The notes under the pieces were generated by a model. That model saw nothing but the letters and a program-made list of their open reading frames with translations. It searched no databases and was not told the DNA's origin. From contig NZ_SODM01000003.1 in NCBI RefSeq assembly GCF_004368785.1, positions 496,001 to 560,000 on the forward strand: a DNA stretch of 64,000 bases, in the 5' to 3' direction. Shown here piece after piece: positions 1-8,709 of the stretch (position 1 is its first letter; every line of letters starts with the position of its first letter). The stretch is from Flavobacterium sp. 270. Its GTDB lineage: Bacteria > Bacteroidota > Bacteroidia > Flavobacteriales > Flavobacteriaceae. Position numbers and translations under genes: made by a program.

Positions 1-1091
1 ATATTACTTCTTGCTGTAATTCTCTCCAAAGTATTGCTGTCTACAATTCCCTGAGTGTCGTTGTAAGCACCAGAAAAATAATATTTTGTTTTATCATCGC
101 CTCCAGAAAGAGAAAAATCAGCATCGGTAGTATATCCGGTACGTAAGGCTTGTTTTTGCCAGTCTGTATTTACTTCAGCGTTTCTCCAGTCTGTTCCTTG
201 AGATAAATATTCTAATTCGTCTTCTACAGATTCCAGATCGTTTGCATTTCTCCCCGCTTCCTGCAACAATGCTACATATTGCGTGGCATTAAGCCATTTC
301 TTTTTGTGAGTGGCTTCGCTGACACCTTGTGAAATATTGATAGAAAATGTTCCTTTTCCTTCTTTTCCTTTTTTGGTTGTAATGATGACTACGCCATTTG
401 CACCGCGCGCACCATAAATAGCGGCAGAAGAAGCATCTTTTAAAACGTCTATTGATTCGATTTCGTTTGTACTTAAAGTCAATAGTGGATTGGTTTGAGC
501 CCCATTGCTCGAATCGTCGTCATCATTAATTAAAGGAATTCCGTCTAATACATACAATGGCTGTGTTCCCGCACTAATACTTGCAGCACCGCGCACTCTA
601 ATATTCATACCGCCTTCTACTTTACCATTGGTTTGTGTAACCTGCACTCCGGCCAATTTTCCAACTAAAGCATTTTGGAAGTTTGAAACAGGAGTCTGCT
701 GAATATCTTTTGCCGTAACACGGGCAATATTGTCTGTTGAGTTCTTTTTTGTTTGTGTACCGTAACCAACAACCAAAACGGCTTCTAGTTCGTTTGAAGC
801 ATCTTCCAAAGTTATTTTAATTGATTTAGCGGCCGAAACTTCAACTGTTTTCATTCCTAAATACGAAATGACTAAAAGTTGTCCCTGCTTGGCATTGATA
901 GAAAATTCTCCATCAAAGCTGGTTTGGGTACTTGTTTGAGTGCCTTTTAAGACTACGTTTGCTCCAGGAACAGGCATACCTGTTTTATCGGTAACTATTC
1001 CTGTTACCTTGATTTCTTGGGCAATTGTTATTTGTACAAATAATACAAATAACAATATCGCAAACCTTTTAAAATTAAAATCAATTTTCAT
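1..1091 (-). CDS. SusC-like TonB-dependent receptor, N-terminal part (cut by window edge)
   Basis: About 363 codons read without interruption from an ATG at 1091 to the left edge, so the C-terminal barrel lies outside the window. The protein starts with a hydrophobic signal peptide ending near ITIAQ, then a carboxypeptidase-like CNA-type repeat (GIVTDKTGMPVPGANVVLKG) and the plug domain. The plug carries the family hallmarks VVGYGTQ, IRVRGAASI, PLYVLDGIP and the block ending AIYGARGANGVVIITTKKG. SusC proteins are outer-membrane channels that take up ligands delivered by a SusD lipoprotein, powered by TonB. It lies downstream of a sulfatase operon in the same direction, but a terminator separates them. 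Its upstream region lacks the promoter and leader shared by the other two SusC genes here, so it is probably a separately controlled third system. The substrate is unknown. Confidence 0.93.
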   Translation of the reverse strand, partial: MKIDFNFKRFAILLFVLFVQITIAQEIKVTGIVTDKTGMPVPGANVVLKGTQTSTQTSFDGEFSINAKQGQLLVISYLGMKTVEVSAAKSIKITLEDASNELEAVLVVGYGTQTKKNSTDNIARVTAKDIQQTPVSNFQNALVGKLAGVQVTQTNGKVEGGMNIRVRGAASISAGTQPLYVLDGIPLINDDDDSSNGAQTNPLLTLSTNEIESIDVLKDASSAAIYGARGANGVVIITTKKGKEGKGTFSINISQGVSEATHKKKWLNATQYVALLQEAGRNANDLESVEDELEYLSQGTDWRNAEVNTDWQKQALRTGYTTDADFSLSGGDDKTKYYFSGAYNDTQGIVDSNTLERITARSN

Positions 1092-1293
1092 CTTTTATAT
1101 TTTATTAAGATTATTTATCTCAAATATCTTAATAAAACGTTAATAAAAGAAACGATTTTAACAATAAAAATAACTCAAGTAGTTATTATTGTTTGATTTA
1201 TAACATTTGTATACGAAAAATGGGGTTTTAATAAAATAAGACATCATTCTTAACAATTATATAATTTGTAGATTATAGTTTTTATTTATAAAA

Positions 1294-1378
1294 CTTTGCG
1301 CCTTTGCGTCTTTGCGAGATTTTTTAAGCTTATATAATTTGGATTAATTATCTCTCGCAAAGACGCAAAGGCGCAAAG
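1294..1378. repeat. inverted repeat, 'CTTTGCG' family
   Basis: A perfect 26-base inverted repeat: CTTTGCGCCTTTGCGTCTTT... at 1294-1319 pairs with its complement at 1353-1378 across a 33-base spacer. Related copies lie at 49737-49864 and 55507-55701. It sits in the 396-base gap between the partial SusC gene and the sulfatase operon. It is probably a dispersed palindromic element rather than a gene-specific signal. Confidence 0.9.
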
Positions 1379-1405
1379 ATTTATTTGAATATTAATATTA
1401 AAATA

Positions 1406-1438
1406 AAAAAGCGATTGTTAATGAAACAATCGCTTTTT
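1406..1438. terminator. intrinsic terminator of sulfatase operon
   Basis: The stem GCGATTGTT/AACAATCGC (1411-1419 with 1425-1433) has A and T runs on either side, so it can work in both directions. It lies about 50 bases past the stop of the minus-strand sulfatase at 1488, and before the next SusC gene. Confidence 0.85.
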
Positions 1439-1487
1439 GGCTAATAATTACTAAAATATCAAAAAAAGTAATTACTACTTAAAATAT

Positions 1488-3140
1488 TTATTTTTTGGCT
1501 GCAGCGCCGGGAATCAACTCATTTTTTTGTTTGAATTTGCTGTATTCTACAACTCCTGTTTTATCTGCCCAATCAAAATATTTAGCCGAAAGATCGTTTA
1601 CAATTCCCGGGTTTTGCTGTGCAACATCAGTAGTTTCGCCTCTGTCTGCTTCTAAGTTGTAAAGTTCCCATTGGTACGACGGATAGGTAGAAACCAATTT
1701 CCATTTTCCTTCTCTCACCGCTCTGTTTCCGGCTCTTTCCCAGAATAATGGCGCGCCTCTGTTAACTTCAGAAGCATTATCAAACAATACAGGAAGTAAG
1801 CTTTTCCCCGCAAGCGGATTAGAATTTACACCGTTTAGATTTTTAGGATATTCGATTCCCGCCAATTCATAAAAAGTAGGAGCAAGGTCTATAATATGTC
1901 CGGTTCCTTTATCAATTCTTCCCGCTTTAATTTTTGACGGATACCACGCTATAAAAGGAGAACTAAAACCGCCTTCGTGCATATTATTTTTATAATCCTG
2001 TAAAGGTGTATTAGACAAATACGCCCAGTTTTGTTCCTGATAATCAAAAGAGCCCGAGCTTCCAACAGGACCGTCGTTTCGTACTAAACCTCTTTTTAAT
2101 GGGTTGTAAGTATTAAATCCGCCTTGAGCACCATTGTCTGCAATAAAAATAATCAGCGTGTTTTTGTCCTTTTTTAATGCTTTTAGTTTTTCTAAAACCT
2201 TACCAACGTTTTGGTCCATATTGTCAACCATTGCCGCATAAACTTCCATTTTGGCTTTCCAGAATTGTTTTTCGTCATAAGTTAGTTTACTCCATTCCGG
2301 AACTTCGGGATCTCTTGGCGCAATAGTTTGGTTGGGTAAAAGAATACCGTTTTCTCTTAATTTCTTAATTCTTTTTTCTCTTAAAACATCCCAGCCTTCA
2401 TCAAATTTACCTCTGTATTTGGCGATGTCAACCGCTTTTGCCTGCAACGGCCAGTGTGGCGCTGTAAAAGCTAAATACAAAAAGAAAGGTTTGTTTTCTT
2501 TATTTTGCTCGTCTAAGAAAGTAACCGCGTTATTTCCTATTTCATCTGTAAAATAATAAGAATCATCTTTTGGATGCAGTTCTTCGTTATTACGAATCAT
2601 TTTTACTGGATAAGCTACTTTTCCAAATGGTAAAGGTTTGGTATCAAAATAATTAGCAGCACCTTTTAAGATTCCGTAAAACTTATCAAAACCTCTTTGG
2701 TTTGGCCATTGTGATTGATCTTCAGAACCTACGTGCCATTTTCCAGACATTAAAGTGCTGTAACCGCCAGAACGGAAAACTTCACCCAAAGTCAAAGATT
2801 CTTTGTTTAAATATCCCTGATAAGCCGGAAGTCCTAAATTAACATCAAAATAACCAACACCGGCTTTATGCTGATATTGTCCCGTTAATAATGAAGCTCT
2901 TGTTGGTGCACAAATAGAGTTGTTATAGAACTCGCGTAATCTTGTTCCTTCGGTTGCCAAACGATCCAGATTTGGCGTTTTAATTTCCGATCCGTAATTT
3001 CCTAAATCCGAATATCCCATATCATCAACCATGATCAAAATAACGTTTGGTTTTGATGATGCTGTTTGAGCATTTGCGTCGGGAATGCTTATTATTCCTG
3101 TCAACAGAACAGAAAATAAGATGTTTATTTTTTTATTCAT
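1488..3140 (-). CDS. S1-family arylsulfatase, secreted
   Basis: A 550-residue sulfatase. A signal peptide ends at about ANAQ (residue 25). The alkaline-phosphatase-like core begins with PNVILIMVDDMGYSD (metal-binding Asp pair at 39-40). The maturation motif C77-A-P-T-R, followed by ASLLTG, is present, so Cys77 should become formylglycine. Further family signatures are SGKWHVG and IADNG. The product would hydrolyse a sulfate ester in the periplasm. It is the last gene of a SusC-SusD-sulfatase operon, but 213 bases containing repeats separate it from susD. It resembles the sulfatase at 14492-16060 in length and layout. The sequence alone does not give its substrate. No sulfatase-maturing enzyme is encoded in the window. 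Confidence 0.93.
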   Translation of the reverse strand: MNKKINILFSVLLTGIISIPDANAQTASSKPNVILIMVDDMGYSDLGNYGSEIKTPNLDRLATEGTRLREFYNNSICAPTRASLLTGQYQHKAGVGYFDVNLGLPAYQGYLNKESLTLGEVFRSGGYSTLMSGKWHVGSEDQSQWPNQRGFDKFYGILKGAANYFDTKPLPFGKVAYPVKMIRNNEELHPKDDSYYFTDEIGNNAVTFLDEQNKENKPFFLYLAFTAPHWPLQAKAVDIAKYRGKFDEGWDVLREKRIKKLRENGILLPNQTIAPRDPEVPEWSKLTYDEKQFWKAKMEVYAAMVDNMDQNVGKVLEKLKALKKDKNTLIIFIADNGAQGGFNTYNPLKRGLVRNDGPVGSSGSFDYQEQNWAYLSNTPLQDYKNNMHEGGFSSPFIAWYPSKIKAGRIDKGTGHIIDLAPTFYELAGIEYPKNLNGVNSNPLAGKSLLPVLFDNASEVNRGAPLFWERAGNRAVREGKWKLVSTYPSYQWELYNLEADRGETTDVAQQNPGIVNDLSAKYFDWADKTGVVEYSKFKQKNELIPGAAAKK

Positions 3141-3171
3141 TTTATATAATTATTTTTTAGTTGTATTTATT

Positions 3172-3330
3172 TCTCCCGCAGATTTTGCAGATTCGGCAGA
3201 TTTCCTTTTAATCTTTTTAATCCTTTTAATCTGTGGCATTTTCTTTTTATTATTGCAACATAGCTATGTGTCTTTTAAATAAGTGAAACGTCTTTTTTAG
3301 CTTTCCAAAAAGCTATGTCTCTATGTGTTT
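3172..3330. repeat. two adjacent dispersed repeat units
   Basis: 3172-3238 is a copy of the CCGCAGATTTTGCAGATT type (related copies near 33235-33280 and 56681-56765). 3258-3330 has ACATAGCTATGTGTCT, then GTGAAACGTC, then AGCTATGTCTCTATGTGTTT. The same three blocks in the same order occur at 58688-58760, more than 55 kb away. The repeats fill the gap between the susD and sulfatase genes. Confidence 0.8.
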
Positions 3331-3353
3331 AAAAAAAACATCGCATCAAAAAA

Positions 3354-4796
3354 TTATCTCCAAGCCGGAACTTGTTTCAAATTTGGATTTAAGTCCAGTT
3401 CTCTTTGCGGAATCGGGAAGTGAACGTGTTTGGGCTGTGCATTTGTTTTTCCTGCTGCCTTAAGTCTGGCTACAAAATAATCTGGGCCTCTTCTCGCAAG
3501 ATCAAACCAGCGCTGATATTCGTAAACCAATTCTTTTCTTCTTTCTTCAAAAACAGCTTCTCTAAAATCGTCTTTGCTTAAAGTTGGCGAAGTAACCGAA
3601 AGTAACGGAATTCCGGCTCTGTTTCTCACACGGTCTATTGCTGCATAAGCTTCGGCAGTTGGACCGCTTTGCTCGTTTACCGCTTCGGCATAAATCAATA
3701 GCACTTCGGCAAATCGTATAATTGGCGTGTTTTTAGAAGACTGTCCAGGAGAAGCCGGAGTTGCCGGATCAAAATATTTATTAAAGTGCGGTGTTACTTT
3801 GTATGTTTTTCCATCTGTCGGACTCACAAATTCTACAGCAAAAGTGATGTACTTTCGTTTGTCATTTTCGGCAAAAGCTTCAAAAAGGCCGCCTTCTTTG
3901 TGCAAAGCATCGGCTTGATCTCCGGCAATTCCGGGAACAGAAGTCGGCGCAGCGGTAGAAGCCAGCATATTTCCGTTCCAGTTGGTCAGACCTTTAAATT
4001 GTGCCGACCAAATATGTTCTTTTCCGTTTTTGGTTGCTACGTTAAAAACATCAGCAAAATTTTCGAATAAATCATAAACTTTAGTGTCTATAACTTCTTT
4101 ACTTTTTTGTGCTGCTTGCGGCCATTTTTTCTCTGTTAAATATACTTTAGACAAAATGCTTTTTGCAGCGCCAGCCGTTATCCTTCCAACAGGCTGCACA
4201 ACCGGAAGCGCTTCTGCATCAGTTAAATCTTTTTCTATTTGTGCATAAACTTCAGTTTCCGGCGTATTCGTTACATTCAGTGCAGCGGCAGAAAGTGTCG
4301 TTGTTTCGTGCAAAACCAAAGGCACATCACCAAACCATCTTACGATATTAAAATATAAAATAGCGCGTAAAAATTTAGCCTCGTTAATTAGATTTTTATC
4401 TTTTTGTGTGGTAAGATTTGGATTATTGCTAATGTTGTCAATCGCAATATTCGCTCTGTTTATTCCGTCGTAACTTTGTCTCCATAACTCAATCATACGA
4501 TCGTTTGAGGCATCGTGCGTTAAATTAGACAAAGCTCTAACATGCGCATTTCTGGCTCTTGGTCCCGCTTCGTAATCGTCTGTTGCCATTTCTGTAGAAA
4601 TTTGGATTAAACGATTGTAAAGTGTATGCGTTGAACTATTTATCGCGTTATGAATGCCGATTACAGCAGCATCTGCATCTTCTGTTGTTTTATAAAAATT
4701 ATTGGATGCTATTAAACCTTTTGGATTTTCGTCTAAAGGATTACAAGAGCTAATCGTAAAGAGGATTAATAAACTATATAGGGTTGCTTTTTTCAT
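3354..4796 (-). CDS. SusD/RagB-like outer-membrane lipoprotein
   Basis: A 480-residue SusD-family protein. The N-terminus is a lipoprotein signal with the lipobox ISSC (Cys18). Next comes the tetratricopeptide-rich SusD fold, with typical segments such as NEAKFLRAILYFNIVRWFGDVPLV and the C-terminal signature FREAVFEERRKELVYEYQRWFDLARRG. SusD proteins form a lid over the SusC channel and capture ligand on the cell surface. The start codon lies 10 bases after the stop of the upstream susC (4807), so the two are co-transcribed and form one uptake complex. It is similar in length to the second SusD at 16070. With only sulfatases nearby, the ligand is probably a sulfated molecule (inference). Confidence 0.94.
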   Translation of the reverse strand: MKKATLYSLLILFTISSCNPLDENPKGLIASNNFYKTTEDADAAVIGIHNAINSSTHTLYNRLIQISTEMATDDYEAGPRARNAHVRALSNLTHDASNDRMIELWRQSYDGINRANIAIDNISNNPNLTTQKDKNLINEAKFLRAILYFNIVRWFGDVPLVLHETTTLSAAALNVTNTPETEVYAQIEKDLTDAEALPVVQPVGRITAGAAKSILSKVYLTEKKWPQAAQKSKEVIDTKVYDLFENFADVFNVATKNGKEHIWSAQFKGLTNWNGNMLASTAAPTSVPGIAGDQADALHKEGGLFEAFAENDKRKYITFAVEFVSPTDGKTYKVTPHFNKYFDPATPASPGQSSKNTPIIRFAEVLLIYAEAVNEQSGPTAEAYAAIDRVRNRAGIPLLSVTSPTLSKDDFREAVFEERRKELVYEYQRWFDLARRGPDYFVARLKAAGKTNAQPKHVHFPIPQRELDLNPNLKQVPAWR

Positions 4797-4806
4797 GATA
4801 TGTATT

Positions 4807-7800
4807 TTAGAATGTTATATTTAAACTGCCCGAAATAGTTTTTGATGCAGGATAAATTCCAGTATCTGTGCCTGGAGAAATTGTAGTTCCGTTTGTAACC
4901 TCTGGATCGTAACCTGAATATTTCGTAATTGTAACTAAGTTTTCGGCAATTACACGAAATTTTATATTGGTCAGATTTAATTTCTCAGACCATCTTTTTG
5001 GCAGATTATATGCTAATGCAATATTCTTTAATCGAACAAAAGAACCATCTTCTACAAATCGATTAGAAAAAACAGGAGCAGGATCTAATTTTGCTCGCGG
5101 CGTTGAAGTACTAGGATTTGTTGGTGTCCAGGCATCTAGAGCAGAAGTCGAAGCATTTTGTTGTCCGTTGTACAATTCTAAAGCCTGTAAATTTCCGTTA
5201 AGGATTTTATTTCCAACAGAACCGTTAATAAGAACCGCCAATTCAAAACCTCTGAAAGTGAAATTATTAGAGAAACCGAAAGTAAAATCAGGCTGTGCGT
5301 TACCAATACTTGTTCTGTCTGCAGCCGTAGTAAAAGCGCCGTCGCCATTGATATCTTTGTACAAACGATCTCCCGCTTTTGGGGTTGCATTTCCGGTATA
5401 AGCTCCTTTTGTTGCTACATCTGCAGTTTGTAAAATTCCGTCTGTAACCGCGCCATAAAAAGTACCTAAAGATTCGCCGACTTTTAAAATATAATTTCCG
5501 AAAGTGTAAAATTCAGCATCATTTCCTAAAGCGATAATTTTATTTTTGTTGAATGCAATATTGAAATTAGAAGTCCATGAAAAAGCTTTATTTCCAAGAG
5601 CCGTATTAATTCCAAATTCGATTCCCTGATTCTGTACCGAACCAAAATTCTGCAGCGATGAGGTAAACCCTGTCGTATAAGGAATTTGAACCGCCAGCAA
5701 TAAATTCTTAGTTGTTTTGCGGTAGAAATCTACAGTAAGATTTAATTTATCATTAAAGAAACCAACATCAAGACCCGCATCAAACTGATTGGTTAATTCC
5801 CATCCTAAATCATCATTAGCAATGCTTGTTGGTGTAAATCCGGTGTAAATCTGATCTCCAAAAAGATATTTTACACTTGTAAGTGTAGACAAAGACTGGT
5901 ATTCTCCAATTTCCTGATTTCCTGTTGCACCCCAGCTGCTTCTTATTTTTAAACTGTTTACAACGTCTTTTATCGGATCAAAAAAAGCTTCGTTACTAAC
6001 TTGCCACGCTGCAGCAACCGAAGGGAAATAACCCCATTTATTGTTTTTTCCGAATCGGGAAGAACCATCGGCTCTTAAACTTCCGGTTAAGAAATATTTA
6101 GAATCGTAGTTGTAATTCACTCTTGATAAATAAGAATTTAAAGCCCACGTACTTTCTCCGGAAGAAGGCAATAAAGCTAAATTCCCGCTTTGAAGGCTGT
6201 AATAATACGTAACATCGTTTACAAATTGCTGTGCGCCAGAAGTAACAAATTCTCTAACCGAATTTTGCTGCGTATATCCGACTAATGCATTTAAGTGATG
6301 TTTTTCTCCAAACACAGTTGTATAAGTCAACGTGTTTTCGTTTAACCACGTTTTAGAATCTGCGTTTCCAATTTTTCCTTCGCCATTTGTAATAGAACCT
6401 TCGTAGATGGAAGCAGGCAGATAACTTTTTTCTTTGTTGAAAATAGCATCAGCACCAAAAGAAACTTTAAGAACCAGATTTTTCAAAAGGTCATATTCGC
6501 CGTAAACCGTTCCAAGAATACGATCTGTTATAGATTGATTTTTACGTTCGTTTAAAGTTGCAATTGGATTCGCAAAAATGTTCTCAAACGGGTTACGCAA
6601 AGTATAACTTCCGTCTGGCTCATAAATAGTTGCAGTAGGAGGCATGCTTAATAAAGCCGTAACCAAACCAGTCGGAGCCACTTTTGCTTTAGTTTCTGCA
6701 ATCGTTAAGTTTAAACCAAATCTTGATCTGCTTGTTAATTTTGAAGTCAAATTTACACGGCCGCTCAATCTTTCAAAACCAGTATTTTTAATGATACCTT
6801 CCTGATTGTAATAATTTCCCGAAACCGAATATTTAGTCTGGTTATTACCGCCAGAAACACTCAATTGATGGTTTTGTGTAATGCCTTTCTGGAAAGCAGC
6901 ATCCTGCCAATCAACACCTTTTCCTAATGCAGCAATCTGCGCATCACTTAAATATTGATTTGGTCCGCCTGCAGGATTAGAGTCGTAAAGCGCCGCATTT
7001 CTAAGTTTAGAAAAACCTGTTGCATCCAGTAAATCTATTTTTTTGCGGACTTCCTGCTGCCCTAAAGTAAATTCATAATTTACGGTCATGGCATTATTTG
7101 AACCTTTTTTGGTTGTAATAATAACAACACCATTTGCACCTCTGGAACCGTAAATTGCAGTTGAAGAAGCGTCTTTTAAAACCGTAATAGATTCTATATC
7201 GGACGGATTTATAGACGAAAGGGGATTTGTTGGCGTACCACTCAAAACTCCGGAAGTTACATCTGAATTGTAAAGTGGGAATCCGTCGATTACGTAAAGC
7301 GGTTCGTTGCCGCCCTGAATAGAACTGCCGCCACGAACACGAATACTCAATCCAGCGCCCGGCTGTCCCGAAGTCTGTGTTACATTTACACCCGCAACAG
7401 AACCTTGAAGTGCGCTTTCTAAAGTACGCTGCGAAGCTTTTAATGACGTTGTCGCAACGGTTTCTGCGGCGCCAGTGTAATCTTTTTTGGTGGTGCTACC
7501 GTATCCAATTATGACAATTTCATCGAGTTCTTTTACATCTTCTTTTAATGAAATTTGTACAAAATCTGTAGTAGCGTCTTGTGTTACAGTTATATAACCA
7601 ATGTAACTAACAACGAGTGTATAAGGGAATTTTTGCCCCGTCTGGAAATAAAATTTTCCATCTAAATCGGTTACAGCGCTGTGTGTTGTTCCTTTTATCT
7701 GAACTGTAACTCCTGGTATCGGCTGGTTGGTGACCTGATCAATTACGGTACCGTTTAAGGTTGAATTTATTGTGGGCTGTGCGTTTTGCGCTTTAATTCC

Positions 7801-7854
7801 GATAGAAATTAAGAAAATGCAGAACGACACAAGAATGTTGAATTGCTTGTTCAT
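4807..7854 (-). CDS. SusC-like TonB-dependent receptor (sulfatase operon 1)
   Basis: A 1015-residue receptor: signal peptide to about residue 22, a CNA-like repeat (GTVIDQVTNQPIPGVTVQIKG), a TonB-box-like stretch (DEIVIIGYGS), a plug domain (IRVRGGSSI, PLYVIDGFPLY, AIYGSRGANGVVIITTKKG) and a C-terminal outer-membrane barrel ending in a Phe (NITF). It imports a ligand across the outer membrane using TonB energy. It is the first gene of the operon susC-susD-sulfatase. A leader of roughly 450 bases precedes it, with a promoter at 8308-8338 and structured elements also found before the SusC at 17556-20687. The two proteins share their N-terminal wording closely, which suggests paralogues with related substrates. 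Confidence 0.95.
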   Translation of the reverse strand: MNKQFNILVSFCIFLISIGIKAQNAQPTINSTLNGTVIDQVTNQPIPGVTVQIKGTTHSAVTDLDGKFYFQTGQKFPYTLVVSYIGYITVTQDATTDFVQISLKEDVKELDEIVIIGYGSTTKKDYTGAAETVATTSLKASQRTLESALQGSVAGVNVTQTSGQPGAGLSIRVRGGSSIQGGNEPLYVIDGFPLYNSDVTSGVLSGTPTNPLSSINPSDIESITVLKDASSTAIYGSRGANGVVIITTKKGSNNAMTVNYEFTLGQQEVRKKIDLLDATGFSKLRNAALYDSNPAGGPNQYLSDAQIAALGKGVDWQDAAFQKGITQNHQLSVSGGNNQTKYSVSGNYYNQEGIIKNTGFERLSGRVNLTSKLTSRSRFGLNLTIAETKAKVAPTGLVTALLSMPPTATIYEPDGSYTLRNPFENIFANPIATLNERKNQSITDRILGTVYGEYDLLKNLVLKVSFGADAIFNKEKSYLPASIYEGSITNGEGKIGNADSKTWLNENTLTYTTVFGEKHHLNALVGYTQQNSVREFVTSGAQQFVNDVTYYYSLQSGNLALLPSSGESTWALNSYLSRVNYNYDSKYFLTGSLRADGSSRFGKNNKWGYFPSVAAAWQVSNEAFFDPIKDVVNSLKIRSSWGATGNQEIGEYQSLSTLTSVKYLFGDQIYTGFTPTSIANDDLGWELTNQFDAGLDVGFFNDKLNLTVDFYRKTTKNLLLAVQIPYTTGFTSSLQNFGSVQNQGIEFGINTALGNKAFSWTSNFNIAFNKNKIIALGNDAEFYTFGNYILKVGESLGTFYGAVTDGILQTADVATKGAYTGNATPKAGDRLYKDINGDGAFTTAADRTSIGNAQPDFTFGFSNNFTFRGFELAVLINGSVGNKILNGNLQALELYNGQQNASTSALDAWTPTNPSTSTPRAKLDPAPVFSNRFVEDGSFVRLKNIALAYNLPKRWSEKLNLTNIKFRVIAENLVTITKYSGYDPEVTNGTTISPGTDTGIYPASKTISGSLNITF

Positions 7855-7923
7855 TATGGGTTGGATTTTAATAATAAAAAGGCATAGAAAGTTGATTGCT
7901 CAATTTTCAATTTTCTTTTTTTA

Positions 7924-7980
7924 AGTGATAAATGTTCTTTAAGTCTTATTCATTTTCTGTTGCCGCAGAAAATGACTTTG
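7924..7980 (-). promoter_or_regulatory. structured leader hairpin before susC (operon 1)
   Basis: Read on the minus strand, AAGTC (7978-7974) can pair with GACTT (7945-7941). Inside is ATTTTCTG/CAGAAAAT closed by the hexaloop CGGCAA (7960-7965). The conserved tail TTAAAGAACATTTATCACT follows. The copy before the second SusC has the same loop and tail, but the outer stem is AAGCC/GGCTT. This is a compensatory change that keeps the pairing, which supports a functional RNA structure. It lies about 70-125 bases before the susC start codon. I do not recognise a named RNA family. Confidence 0.6.
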
Positions 7981-8010
7981 CTATGAAGGAAGTTGTTGCA
8001 TCTGAGTCAT
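7981..8010 (-). other. possible leader reading frame (9 codons) before susC
   Basis: ATG at 8010, TAG at 7981, encoding MTQMQQLPS. It ends directly before the conserved hairpin, as does the Cys-rich reading frame in the matching leader of the second SusC operon. Both start M-x-x-M. This one contains no Cys codon. It is short and could be chance. The matching position is the only support. Confidence 0.3.
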
Positions 8011-8191
8011 TTTGTTTTTATTTAGTTATTATTTTTTTTGATTTATAATGTTTACGCTATTTCCTTTTAGATGCAGCACCTACATCAGATTAATCAGGAA
8101 GCGTGACGATTTATGAGCGTTTCTTTTAGTTCGATTTTAAAAATAATAAACCGAGGAAAAGAAAAAAGTTTGTGAGGAATTAACAACAGAA

Positions 8192-8220
8192 ATACATATA
8201 ATAAAAAGTATTATAAGTAT
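8192..8220 (-). promoter_or_regulatory. upstream leader hairpin (operon 1)
   Basis: A hairpin of the form ATAC-n-TATAATA/TATTATA-n-GTAT. On the minus strand it lies between CTTCCAAAAAA and TCTGTTGTT. The same two flanks enclose a different-sequence hairpin at 21049-21073 in the leader of the other SusC operon. A conserved frame around a conserved fold suggests the leader is a real regulatory RNA. Confidence 0.45.
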
Positions 8221-8307
8221 ATTTTTTTGGAAGATTGTAATGTGTTTTGGTTTCGGTTGTTTTCAAAATGTAGTTGTTTAGGTTTTATACTCTACTAATC
8301 CTATAGA

Positions 8308-8338
8308 CAAAGTTAAATTTATTATAATGAAAACCAAA
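8308..8338 (-). promoter_or_regulatory. promoter of SusC-SusD-sulfatase operon 1
   Basis: On the minus strand, TTTG (8338-8335), 19 bases, then TAACTTTG (8315-8308), matching the Bacteroidota housekeeping promoter TTTG-N19-TAnnTTTG. The predicted start is near 8301, giving a leader of about 450 bases. The following CTATAGGATTAGTAGAG is nearly identical in the promoter of the second SusC operon, and its CTA-N9-TAG arms could be an operator at the start site. Confidence 0.75.
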
Positions 8339-8539
8339 AGATTCTTTAATTTTTTTGAAAAAGAGAGGAAATGAATACCTTTTTTAGAAAGTAAATTGTT
8401 TGTTTAAACTATTGAAATAGAGTAGTTTGTTGTCTATTATTACGTTTTCGTAAAAACGAAAAAAAACTATTATTAAAAAATAGCTTTTGTACGTTTTTTA
8501 ATAATAGTTTTGAGTTATAAATTATGAGTTATGAGTTTT

Positions 8540-8680
8540 CCTGCAAGGTTTCCAAAACCTTGTAGGTATAATTTAAGCGTAATCAGCGAAACGTAAAAAT
8601 ACCTACAAGTTTTTGGAAACCTTGCAGGAGAGATAAAACGAAACGTAAAACACCTACAAGGTTTTGGAAACCTTGCAGGA
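8540..8680. repeat. three units of the 'CCTGCAAGG' palindromic repeat
   Basis: The unit CCTGCAAGGTTTCCAAAACC continuing TTGTAGGTA occurs once at 8540-8567 and twice inverted at 8601-8629 and 8651-8680. A further inverted pair, TATGAGTTATGAGT and ACTCATAACTCATA, flanks the set (about 8523-8536 and 8691-8704). Other copies of this family are at 12404-12494, 29509-29606 and 38217-38329. It lies past the stop of the sulfatase at 8710 and may act as a transcript end. Confidence 0.85.
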
Positions 8681-8709
8681 GCGATACGGGACTCATAACT
8701 CATAACTTT

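Noticed and set aside
1092..1293. Shared promoter/leader before the partial third SusC
   Set aside because: No TAACTTTG box, no CTATAGRATTAGTAGAG and no CGGCAA hairpin could be found there.
7924..7980. SAM-I riboswitch before the SusC genes
   Set aside because: The loop CGGCAA recalls the CGGCAAC of SAM-I, but the GAGGGA segment, the P1 arms and the GGTGC block in the right order are missing.
7981..8010. Cysteine-sensing leader frame in operon 1
   Set aside because: The frame at the matching position encodes MTQMQQLPS with no Cys codon, so I do not claim cysteine control for that operon from this frame.
8540..8680. CRISPR array
   Set aside because: Units alternate in orientation, are palindromic, have irregular spacing and no cas genes are near.
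8515..8703. 62-codon open frame on the minus strand
   Set aside because: It is a translation of the palindromic repeat units. The peptide itself is repetitive and has no gene-like context.
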